IMG/VR virus record: IMGVR_UViG_3300017697_000101
Coordinates: 1 to 23,487 of that record
DNA length: 23,487 nt
Direction: 5' to 3' (one strand)
From: a virus
Both the position numbers and the translations under genes were made by a program. Below, piece after piece: positions 1-6,371 of the stretch; positions within the stretch are counted from its first letter, which is position 1; each line of letters begins with the position of its first letter. The notes beneath the pieces are model-generated. The model was not told the DNA's origin. It searched no databases and was given only the letters and a program-made list of their open reading frames with translations.

Positions 1-555
1 ATCTTGATCATAACTTCCAAAATAACCTGCTTTACATTGCCATCCTTTTACATCAGGAATTATAATGATTTCTTTTTTATCAGGATCCCAATATTTAAAG
101 TAACCATCTCCTGTTTCAGACCAGGTGAAGATGATGTTATATGCTGATGCATTAGCGTTATTGTGCCACGAAATAAATCCTCCAGGAGGATATACCGCAA
201 ACAGAGCGTTTCTTCTCATACACAAATTAGTAACTAAACCGCCAATGGTCTCTTGGAGGTTTTTATTAATCTCCTCAGCCTTTTCTGCTATATCATCACA
301 ATCAACAAACTTTATATTCTTAGAAACGAACGAATGTGCACATATAATTTCAGGAAATCCATCATGTTTGTCGCCCATATCCATAATTTTTTGAAGATAC
401 TGATCACTAATATATTCGTCAGAATGATTCAAAAAACTTTCACATGATAAAACCACTGCTTTATAATGTTCGTCTTGTATAAACCATTCAGCGCCTTTTA
501 GAATATCTAACGCATAATCATTCAAGGGTACATCTTTCAAACCAATTCTAATCAT
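1..555 (-). CDS. 2OG-Fe(II) oxygenase-like protein, C-terminus cut off by window edge
   Basis: I translated this frame by hand from the ATG at 555: 185 codons stay open to base 1 with no stop, so the gene continues outside the window. The protein begins MIRIGLKDVPLNDYALDILK. Residues 121-150 read VYPPGGFISWHNN, then ANASAYN, then IFTWSETGDG, followed by GWQCKAGYFGSY near 171-182. From memory this resembles proteins of marine T4-like phages annotated as 2-oxoglutarate/Fe(II) oxygenases (prolyl-hydroxylase-like), which hydroxylate a protein or small-molecule substrate. The expected first iron motif HxD appears as H131-N-N133, and the second iron histidine would lie outside the window, so activity is unproven. 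The ATG lies inside the end of the glycosyltransferase gene (8-base overlap, ATGATTAG), so the two are probably co-translated. The existence of the gene is well supported; the enzymatic role is moderately supported. Confidence 0.7.
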   Translation of the reverse strand, partial: MIRIGLKDVPLNDYALDILKGAEWFIQDEHYKAVVLSCESFLNHSDEYISDQYLQKIMDMGDKHDGFPEIICAHSFVSKNIKFVDCDDIAEKAEEINKNLQETIGGLVTNLCMRRNALFAVYPPGGFISWHNNANASAYNIIFTWSETGDGYFKYWDPDKKEIIIIPDVKGWQCKAGYFGSYDQD

Positions 556-1297
556 AGTTATTGTGTTTTGCTTTTGAGTTAGAGAAATGCCGTATCACAA
601 CAGGTTTAGTATTGTGTGCTGCTCTATAACCATTAAAAAAGTTCCAACGGGCATCATCTTCAAAGATGGCAACCTTTAAAGATGAGTATTTTGGTTCTTT
701 GTTTAACAACCTCCAAAGAGAGAATTGATCCCACCGTTTAAAAGAAGCTGGATAGTTCTTAAGATCTTCTGTGCCATCCTCGTTTAATGGCCACCAATGA
801 CCATCATATTGACGAATAGTGAGATCATGCCAATCCACCATAAATTCTTTTACCAAAGGATTAGTCATGTTATATAAACACACTCCTCCGCAAAGTTCAA
901 ATCCACCCATACTACCATCTGGTTTAGTTGCGCCAGGAAAGTAGACTTCAGCGTAACAATAATGTCTTTCTTCGGGCAATCCTGTGAAAACTAAATCATT
1001 ATCTCCAAGTTCATCAAACACTCTTGCGATGTCTTCATGTTCTACATCACAATCAGCATCAATATAAAATGTTTGGTCGTATGGTGATTTTGCCATTCCA
1101 TCAATCTTAGATCGTTTGTGACTGGCTACAAATTCTACTTTATCCGCACAAAATTCTTGACCGTCCAAAAAACGTTCTTCAGTGAAAAGGGTGACATTAG
1201 CATCAGGATTATATGCTTTAATAGTTTCGATAACATGAATAGCTGATAAGTAAAAATATTTTTTAACGGTACCAACTACTACATAACCACGGGTCAT
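548..1297 (-). CDS. GT8-like glycosyltransferase (glycogenin/galactosyltransferase type)
   Basis: This 249-residue protein would transfer a sugar from a nucleotide-sugar donor in the host cytoplasm; the acceptor is unknown. Features in GT8-like order are: an N-terminal strand VVVGTVKKYFYLSAIHV (6-22); the metal/nucleotide motif D80-A81-D82 in FYIDADCDV; a central FELCGGVCLYN (133-143), which matches the acceptor-side loop of the fold; WDQFSLW around D190-Q191; and a C-terminal RHFSNSKAKH (236-245), like the family's conserved H...K pair. There is no signal peptide or membrane segment. Its ATG overlaps the upstream stop as ATGA (4 bases), and its own stop overlaps the next gene by 8 bases. Downstream of two Tyr/Thr/Ser-rich repeat proteins, it is a candidate for modifying virion fibres. 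Modification of host surface glycan or of another phage protein is the alternative. The fold assignment is fairly sure; the substrate is inference. Confidence 0.8.
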   Translation of the reverse strand: MTRGYVVVGTVKKYFYLSAIHVIETIKAYNPDANVTLFTEERFLDGQEFCADKVEFVASHKRSKIDGMAKSPYDQTFYIDADCDVEHEDIARVFDELGDNDLVFTGLPEERHYCYAEVYFPGATKPDGSMGGFELCGGVCLYNMTNPLVKEFMVDWHDLTIRQYDGHWWPLNEDGTEDLKNYPASFKRWDQFSLWRLLNKEPKYSSLKVAIFEDDARWNFFNGYRAAHNTKPVVIRHFSNSKAKHNNYD

Positions 1298-1743
1298 TTA
1301 AAAAAACCCATTTCATATGCCATTACCATTGTAACCGAGGCATTGAGTTCAACTTCATTTTTTGCTCTACGTACTTTAGACCTAAGAGTTGTTTCTTTGC
1401 AGTTTTTTATATCTTCTATTTCAAAGGCCTGTAATTTTAAAGTATAAAGTTTTTCTAACTCTTTAGCCTGTTTATCCTGATCTCGTTTAACAGTATCGTC
1501 AATTTTGCGCTTTGCTTTTTCTGCATTTCTTTTAGCAGTACTAGCATTAATTCCTTCTACTGTTAACGCATCAATAACTTCATTATACAACGGATTTTCT
1601 GATCCGTCAAGTTGAAATTTGTGAACCGTCAGTTCATCTTTCTTTTCTTTGCCAGGACCAAGTTTGGTCATACGAATACATTTTAATTTAGAATGATCTT
1701 CTTCTTCCCAAAATGCATTGTCTAAAAATCGATACTCTGCCAT
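1294..1743 (-). CDS. Uncharacterised 149-residue protein with charged helical middle
   Basis: I do not recognise a named family. The N-terminus (MAEYRFLDNAFWEEEDHSKL) is acidic and aromatic. Residues about 68-110 are very rich in Lys, Glu, Asp and Ala, with heptad-like Leu/Ile spacing, and probably form a long amphipathic helix or coiled coil. The C-terminus (ASVTMVMAYEMGFFK) is hydrophobic. There are no catalytic motifs, signal peptide or clear membrane segment. The start is supported by a GAGGA ribosome-binding sequence at 1750-1754, which overlaps the stop region of the repeat-protein gene before it. The gene overlaps the glycosyltransferase start by 4 bases. Its position between the repeat proteins and the glycosyltransferase fits a small virion accessory protein or fibre-assembly chaperone, but that is inferred from context only. 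Confidence 0.75.
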   Translation of the reverse strand: MAEYRFLDNAFWEEEDHSKLKCIRMTKLGPGKEKKDELTVHKFQLDGSENPLYNEVIDALTVEGINASTAKRNAEKAKRKIDDTVKRDQDKQAKELEKLYTLKLQAFEIEDIKNCKETTLRSKVRRAKNEVELNASVTMVMAYEMGFFK

Positions 1744-1749
1744 AATAAA

Positions 1750-1754
1750 TCCTC
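1750..1754 (-). promoter_or_regulatory. Ribosome-binding site of the 149-residue gene
   Basis: GAGGA on the minus strand 6 bases before the ATG at 1743, just downstream of the stop codon of repeat protein B. It suggests independent ribosome entry here, whereas most neighbours depend on overlaps. Confidence 0.55.
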
Positions 1755-1756
1755 AT

Positions 1757-3376
1757 TTATGCCGCTCTTACATATAAAGTCCACGTCTCTACTCTCACAT
1801 AGGGCGCTTCAAGTCCAGAAGAAGCGCCGTAAATTAAGTCCGTACTATATTCAGTGGTATAGTCTGTATCATATTCAGATGCATAGTCTGAAACCGAATA
1901 CTCATGTGTATATATGTCTCCCTCAAAGTCTGTTGAATATTCTGTTTCGTAAAACTCACCGGTATATTCGGTATCATATCCAGTCTCATATTCAGTTCCT
2001 TCATATATACCATCAAAGGGTTCTTCATATTCTCCACTATATTCTGTAGTGTATGCTGTTTCATAATCAGTAGCGTAGTCGGTCGCATATAACCCACCAA
2101 AATCATCGGTGTAAGATGCGATATATTCACCGATATAAGTTTTAAGATAATCGCCCTCATATTCACCAACATACGTTCCTCCAAAAGTCGCTTCGTATAT
2201 GCTACCGTCGTATGTGCCTGAATAATCTCCTATATAAGTAGTTTCAAAATCATGTTGATACTCACCAGTATATATTTGACCATCGTATGTGCCAGTAAAT
2301 GCTGGTGCTTGAGTATATTCACCAGTGTATATTACCGATTCGTATGTGCCAGTAAATGCTGGATCTTGATCATATGATCCTGTGAATATTTCACCATCGT
2401 ATGTGCCAGTAAATGCTGGATCTTGAGTATATTCACCAGTATATATTTGACCATCGTATGTGCCAGTAAATGCTGGATCTTGATCATATGATCCTGTGAA
2501 CAATGTTCCGTCATAGATACCCTCAAAGGCTGGATCTTGAGTGTATGATCCTGTGAATAATACTCCGGTATAATTGCCTTCAAATGCTGGATCTTGATCA
2601 TATGATCCTGTGAATAACACTCCGGTATAATTGCCTTCAAATGCTGGATCTTGAGTGTATGATCCTGTGAACAATGTTCCATCATAGGTGCCTTGAAAAA
2701 TCGTTCCATCAAAATCTTCAGATATAATGTTTCCATCATAAGAAGGAACATAGTCCGTGATGTATGTAGGTTCATATTGCCCAGTGAACGTTGGGGTGTA
2801 AGCACCTTCGTAAGTTGGTTGATATTGCCCAGTGAACGTTGGAGTATAAGATCCTTCATAAGTTGGTTGATATTGCCCAGTGAACGTTGGAGTATAAGAT
2901 CCTTCATAAGTTGGTTGATATTGTCCAGTGAACGTTGGGGTGTAAGCACCTTCGTAAGTTGGTTGATATTGCCCAGTGAACGTTGGAGTATAAGATCCTT
3001 CATAAGTTGCTGTGTAAGGAACTCCGCCATCAAAGTTTTTGGCAACAGCAGAACCACTAAAGTTTTCAGCAACAGCATCACCACTAAAGTCTTCATCAAC
3101 AGCCAAACCACTATAGTTTTTGGTAACAGCAGAACCACTAAAATTTTCAGCAACAGCATCACCACTAAAGTCTTCATCAACAGCCAAACCACTATAGTTT
3201 TTGGTAACAGCAGAACCACTAAAGTTTTCTGGTACAGCATCACCTTGAAAGTCTTCATCAACAGCCAAACCACTATAGTTTTTGGTAACAGCAGAACCAC
3301 TAAAGTTTTCTGGTACAGCATCACCTTGAAAGTTTTCTGGTATTAATGGGCCTTCAAAATTTAAAAAATCTGCCAT
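1757..3376 (-). CDS. Tandem-repeat fibre/adhesin-like protein B (539 aa)
   Basis: Almost the whole protein is repeats. Residues 7-114 hold twelve 9-mers of the type [FY]xGxAVxxN. Residues 121-216 hold twelve 8-mers alternating YTPTFTGQ and YQPTYEG[AS]. Residues 231-372 hold seven 19-mers (Y[DT]G..[FY]TG[SE] then Y[TD]QDPAF[ET]G) plus a half copy. Residues 373-516 are acidic with Tyr or Phe about every fourth residue. Only the last 20 or so residues look non-repetitive. No signal peptide, membrane segment or anchor domain is visible. Residues 115-411 have no Lys or Arg. It starts 5 bases after the stop of repeat protein A with only a weak ribosome-binding site, so translational coupling is likely. 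Late position and kinship with protein A suggest a virion fibre or surface adhesin, since marine T4-like phages carry comparable Tyr/Gly-repeat structural proteins. The exact role is unknown. Confidence 0.85.
   Translation of the reverse strand: MADFLNFEGPLIPENFQGDAVPENFSGSAVTKNYSGLAVDEDFQGDAVPENFSGSAVTKNYSGLAVDEDFSGDAVAENFSGSAVTKNYSGLAVDEDFSGDAVAENFSGSAVAKNFDGGVPYTATYEGSYTPTFTGQYQPTYEGAYTPTFTGQYQPTYEGSYTPTFTGQYQPTYEGSYTPTFTGQYQPTYEGAYTPTFTGQYEPTYITDYVPSYDGNIISEDFDGTIFQGTYDGTLFTGSYTQDPAFEGNYTGVLFTGSYDQDPAFEGNYTGVLFTGSYTQDPAFEGIYDGTLFTGSYDQDPAFTGTYDGQIYTGEYTQDPAFTGTYDGEIFTGSYDQDPAFTGTYESVIYTGEYTQAPAFTGTYDGQIYTGEYQHDFETTYIGDYSGTYDGSIYEATFGGTYVGEYEGDYLKTYIGEYIASYTDDFGGLYATDYATDYETAYTTEYSGEYEEPFDGIYEGTEYETGYDTEYTGEFYETEYSTDFEGDIYTHEYSVSDYASEYDTDYTTEYSTDLIYGASSGLEAPYVRVETWTLYVRAA
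1829..2260 (-). repeat. Acidic Tyr/Phe-every-fourth-residue block of protein B
   Basis: Codons 373-516, for example YATDYATDYETAYTTEYSGEY in outline, with Tyr/Phe mainly every four residues and Glu, Asp, Thr and Gly between. It resembles the block at codons 431-567 of protein A but sits at the opposite end of the protein. Confidence 0.75.
2261..2686 (-). repeat. Seven and a half 19-residue repeats (57 nt) in protein B
   Basis: Codons 231-372. Each unit is a 9-mer such as YTGVLFTGS or YDGQIYTGE plus a 10-mer such as YTQDPAFEGN. The residue after the second Tyr alternates strictly T, D, T, D, T, D, T over the seven copies (residues 241 to 355), so the true period is 38 residues (114 nt). The final half copy is YDGQIYTGE. 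Confidence 0.9.
2729..3016 (-). repeat. Twelve 8-residue repeats (48-nt superunit) in protein B
   Basis: Codons 121-216: YTATYEGS, then alternation of YTPTFTGQ and YQPTYEG[AS], ending with YEPTYITD and YVPSYDGN. The unit count (twelve) and the leading PYTATY are the same as in the corresponding block of protein A. Confidence 0.9.
3035..3358 (-). repeat. Twelve 9-residue repeats (27 nt, 81-nt superunit) in protein B
   Basis: Codons 7-114, starting with a degenerate FEGPLIPEN. Units then cycle F[QS]GDAV[PA]EN, FSGSAVTKN, YSGLAVDED, giving a 27-residue superunit. The Lys in the TKN unit is almost the only basic residue of the repeat region. A stub FDGGVP leads into the 8-mer block. Confidence 0.9.
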
Positions 3377-3381
3377 TGTCT

Positions 3382-6345
3382 TTATGCCCGAGTATAACTA
3401 TAATAGAGTTCTGTTGTAAGGCCGAGATTAACCGTATCTTCAAGAGCACCTCGTGTATATGTGAAGCCTCCAGCTGATACTGAAGTTGGATCACTGAAGC
3501 CGCTAGCAACAATGGAGCCCTGATAATAAATTGTGTATTGATACTCGGTGATGTCGTCTTCCGGAATATACTCTGCTTCGCTTAACCAATATGACACTGG
3601 CGCAGTTCGAGAGTAAATGGTTCCAGGACCAACATATGTTCTTTGATAATTTCCAGTAAACGTTGGAGTATAAGATCCTTCATAAACTGGAGTAAAGGAA
3701 CCTTGAAAAATTGGAGTAAAGGAACCAGTAAACGTTGGAGTATAAGATCCTTCATAAACTGGAGTAAAGGAACCTTGAAAAATTGGAGTAAAGGAACCAG
3801 TAAACGTTGGGGTGTAAGCACCTTCGTAAACTGGAGTAAAGGAACCTTGAAAAATTGGAGTAAAGGAACCAGTAAACGTTGGGGTGTAAGCACCTTCGTA
3901 AACTGGAGTAAAGGAACCTTGATAAGTTGCTGTGTAAGGATCACCTTGGAAGTTTTCGGCAACAGCATCACCTTGGAAGTTTTGTGGTACAGCATCACCT
4001 TGGAAGTTTTGTGGTACAGCATCACCTTGGAAGTCTTGGTCTACAGCATCACCTTGGAAGTTTTGTGGTACAGCATCACCTTGGAAGTCTTGGTCTACAG
4101 CATCACCTTGGAAGTTTTGGTCTACAGCATCACCTTGGAAGTCTTGGTCTACAGCATCACCTTGGAAGTTTTGGTCTACAGGATCACCTTGGAAGTCTTG
4201 TGGTACAGGATCACCTTGATAAGGAACAGATACTGGAGTTCCTTCAAAAGTTCCTGTATATTCACCAGTGTATGTTATTGCATAACCGCCTTGATAACTG
4301 CCCTCATATTGCCCATCAAAAGTTGCAGCGTAACTGCCAATATAGTCAGGTTCATATTGTCCATCAAAGGTTGCAGTGTAACTACCAATATAGTCTGGTT
4401 CATATTGTCCATCAAAGGTTGCAGCGTAACTACCTTGATAACTGGCTTCATACTCACCATCAAAGGTTGCCGTATAGTCACCATCAAAACTTGATTCATA
4501 ATCGCCACTAAAAGTTGCAGCATAGTCACCATCAAAACTGGCTTCATACTCACCATCAAAGGTTGCCGTATAGTCACCATCAAAACTTGATTCATAATCG
4601 CCACTAAAAGTTGCAGCATAGTCACCATCAAAACTGGCTTCATAATCACCAGAGTAAATAGTTTCATAATCGGTAGAATATGGTCCTGCATATATGCCTT
4701 CAAACGATGCTTCATATAAAGTGCCATCATATTCACCATCGTAAGGTTCTATATCAATTTCACCTGTATATGACGTTTGATAGAATTCGCTGTCCGTAGT
4801 ACCTTCAAAATCCGTGCTGTAAGTGCCCTCATATTCGTGTTCATATTCTTGTTCATAATCAGTTAAATAATCAGTTTCATAACCACCCTGATACGTGCTT
4901 ATATAAGTACCTTCATATGGTTCAGAAAACTCGTTTAGATATTGTGTATCATAAGATGATTCATAATCGGTCGCATACTCTGTGATATAAGTAGATTGAT
5001 ATTCTGTTTCGTAATCAAGTACACCAAGAAAACTAGCCTCATAATCCGTTTCATACGTCGATACGGATTCATAACCTTCATTTACATTATAAGAAACTCT
5101 GGTGTCCAGTGCTACACCTCTAGCAATCCAAGTGCCTTCATCAGTAGGTGCACCTTGTTCACTAGATCTTAATTGATAACGACCAATCCCTGACTCAATA
5201 ATAATACGTTTGGCTCTTTCGCCAAATGTAAACTTCACTTGGTCTTCGGTCATTTCCTGAAGACCATCAAAATTATTATTATCGCGTCTAACCATTAAAG
5301 GTTTGTAAGGAGTTGGATGAAACGCATCGTTTCTGTTCCAGATACTATATCCAATTGCAGTACCATCATAACGAGTGTCAATAAATATGTTTGATAGATA
5401 CAATTGCCAATCTGAACCAGGCGACTCCGAAGCTAAACGATAAGTACCCGGGCGTTCATGTGTCATTATATTAGATACTATTCTTTGACACATAGCGTCA
5501 AGTTCAAGATCGTTTGTTTCTTTTAATCCTCTACGCCATCTATCATAGAATATAGGATATTTCCTATCATCACCTTCTTCCTGCACTACGTCTATAGAGT
5601 TTTGATAAACCGAAGATTCAATTTCAGATATTCCAGGAGTGTCTGAACGTTCTACCCGTATAAAAGAAGTGAAAAAATCGGATACAGAAGAGAGCGCATT
5701 ATCAGTATCTGTGACCGTTGTGGAAAATTCAAAAGTCATATAACCAATATCAGTAAATGTTATATCGTATGTTGCCGAGTACTGCCCTTGAAGTTTAGTG
5801 GGTGAAGAAGAAAAGTCTTCCCACGTAAAAGTTAATCCTTCTGCATTAACTCCAGTAGTTTCTATAAACCCAGCAGCAGGATTAATAACGGTCGAGTTAA
5901 TAACATAGTTATTAGACGCTTGACCGATGCTCATAGATGTTTGAATTTCTTCGAAGCCATTGCCCGCGTTTGTTGCATCAATAAGAATAGTAATACTAAC
6001 AGTATCATCAACGTATACTAACGAAGGTAAATTGACAGGATTTACGTACTCAAGTGTATTAGTTCCATTAGAAGGAACAGATGTTGCATCTATATTATAT
6101 ACACGAGAATGCGTTCTAGGTCCTTCACTGGGTTCAGAAGGATTTATTACGGTATCAACGTAAGTGCCTACATTTAAAGTAGTGACACTAGAATTGTTGG
6201 TTAAAGTGGTAGGATCACCTTCAACCATCTCACTAAGATGTTTTCCCGCCACATAAGCTAAATAGTCTTCGTCAGTTAACGTAAACTGTTTAACTGCACC
6301 AGCATTCTCGATAGAGTTGGCAAATCGGATTGGTCTAAATGACAT
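3382..6345 (-). CDS. Tandem-repeat fibre-like structural protein A with N-terminal domain (987 aa)
   Basis: Residues 1-430 are non-repetitive. They comprise MSFRPIRFANSIENAG and a following region to about 95, a beta-rich, possibly Ig-like stretch (about 95-230), and a mixed domain (about 255-425) with Trp- and Arg-containing motifs such as YDRWRRGLKE. Residues 431-567 are acidic with Tyr/Phe roughly every fourth position. Residues 568-695 are sixteen 8-mers ([YF]xxx[FY]xGx), 700-798 are eleven 9-mers (mostly FQGDAV[DP]Q[DN]), and 804-899 are twelve 8-mers in a 24-residue triplet. An 88-residue non-repetitive C-terminus ends YYSYTRA. Residues 431-899 contain no Lys, Arg, Cys, Met or Trp. A TATAAATA box lies 27 bases upstream of the ATG. 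The layout (anchor domain, long repetitive shaft, distinct tip) suggests a tail-fibre-like component attached to the baseplate. This is inferred from architecture and neighbours; I know no characterised homologue. Confidence 0.87.
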   Translation of the reverse strand: MSFRPIRFANSIENAGAVKQFTLTDEDYLAYVAGKHLSEMVEGDPTTLTNNSSVTTLNVGTYVDTVINPSEPSEGPRTHSRVYNIDATSVPSNGTNTLEYVNPVNLPSLVYVDDTVSITILIDATNAGNGFEEIQTSMSIGQASNNYVINSTVINPAAGFIETTGVNAEGLTFTWEDFSSSPTKLQGQYSATYDITFTDIGYMTFEFSTTVTDTDNALSSVSDFFTSFIRVERSDTPGISEIESSVYQNSIDVVQEEGDDRKYPIFYDRWRRGLKETNDLELDAMCQRIVSNIMTHERPGTYRLASESPGSDWQLYLSNIFIDTRYDGTAIGYSIWNRNDAFHPTPYKPLMVRRDNNNFDGLQEMTEDQVKFTFGERAKRIIIESGIGRYQLRSSEQGAPTDEGTWIARGVALDTRVSYNVNEGYESVSTYETDYEASFLGVLDYETEYQSTYITEYATDYESSYDTQYLNEFSEPYEGTYISTYQGGYETDYLTDYEQEYEHEYEGTYSTDFEGTTDSEFYQTSYTGEIDIEPYDGEYDGTLYEASFEGIYAGPYSTDYETIYSGDYEASFDGDYAATFSGDYESSFDGDYTATFDGEYEASFDGDYAATFSGDYESSFDGDYTATFDGEYEASYQGSYAATFDGQYEPDYIGSYTATFDGQYEPDYIGSYAATFDGQYEGSYQGGYAITYTGEYTGTFEGTPVSVPYQGDPVPQDFQGDPVDQNFQGDAVDQDFQGDAVDQNFQGDAVDQDFQGDAVPQNFQGDAVDQDFQGDAVPQNFQGDAVPQNFQGDAVAENFQGDPYTATYQGSFTPVYEGAYTPTFTGSFTPIFQGSFTPVYEGAYTPTFTGSFTPIFQGSFTPVYEGSYTPTFTGSFTPIFQGSFTPVYEGSYTPTFTGNYQRTYVGPGTIYSRTAPVSYWLSEAEYIPEDDITEYQYTIYYQGSIVASGFSDPTSVSAGGFTYTRGALEDTVNLGLTTELYYSYTRA
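3649..3936 (-). repeat. Twelve 8-residue repeats in 24-residue triplets (72 nt) in protein A
   Basis: Codons 804-899: YTATYQGS, then the cycle FTPVYEG[AS], YTPTFTGS, FTPIFQGS, ending YTPTFTGN. The Ala and Ser versions of the EG[AS] unit are encoded by two distinct linked sets of codons, and the same two sets occur in the neighbouring repeat gene. Confidence 0.9.
3952..4248 (-). repeat. Eleven 9-residue repeats (27 nt) in protein A
   Basis: Codons 700-798 encode eleven units, mostly FQGDAVDQD, FQGDAVDQN or FQGDAVPQN. Two degenerate units lead (FEGTPVSVP, YQGDPVPQD), and FQGDAVAEN comes last. At DNA level the core CCAAGGTGATGCTGTA recurs nearly unchanged. A truncated unit FQGDP links to PYTATY and the next block. 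Confidence 0.9.
4261..4644 (-). repeat. Sixteen 8-residue repeats (24 nt) in protein A
   Basis: Codons 568-695 encode sixteen units [YF]-x-x-x-[FY]-x-G-x, for example YEASFDGD, YAATFSGD, YESSFDGD and YTATFDGE. These four form a 32-residue higher-order unit present twice in a row; the two 96-base copies (4549-4644 and 4453-4548) are identical base for base. Later units become YEPDYIGS and Y[AT]ATFDGQ. The block ends with YTGT before the 9-mer block. Confidence 0.9.
4645..5055 (-). repeat. Acidic Tyr/Phe-every-fourth-residue block of protein A
   Basis: Codons 431-567 of the 987-residue protein. Tyr or Phe falls mostly at four-residue spacing (YETDYEASF, YETEYQSTYITEYATDY), and the spacers are dominated by Glu, Asp, Thr, Ser and Gly. 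There is no Lys or Arg and only one His. The block is degenerate at DNA level, unlike the blocks that follow, so it is probably the older part of the repeat region. A matching block ends protein B. Confidence 0.75.
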
Positions 6346-6371
6346 TTATAAAACTTCATATGATATGAGTT

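Noticed and set aside
125-447. Plus-strand open frames of 89 and 64 codons at the left end
   Set aside because: The minus strand is open over the whole 555 bases with a convincing oxygenase-like protein and an overlap with the upstream gene; the plus frames are its shadows.
2332-4025. Alternative minus-strand frames inside the repeat genes (330 and 147 codons)
   Set aside because: They are out-of-frame readings of the same repeats (Leu/Lys/Met-rich strings) without promoter or ribosome-binding signal. The chosen frames have the T4-phage-like N-terminus and Gly/Tyr periodicity.
3649-4248. CRISPR array
   Set aside because: Regularly repeated 24-27-base units are visible, but there are no unique spacers. 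The units are contiguous, in frame, and part of an uninterrupted coding sequence.
3035-4248. RTX calcium-binding nonapeptides
   Set aside because: The repeat length of nine fits, but the sequence (FQGDAVDQN, FSGSAVTKN) lacks the GGxGxDxUx pattern.
2693-4511. Long open frames on the plus strand across the repeat genes (217, 283 and 194 codons)
   Set aside because: All repeat periods (24, 27, 48, 57, 72, 81, 96, 114 bases) are multiples of three, so shadow frames stay open automatically. The proteins are monotonous Ser/Ile/Leu/Trp or His/Leu strings without start signals, antisense to convincing virion genes.
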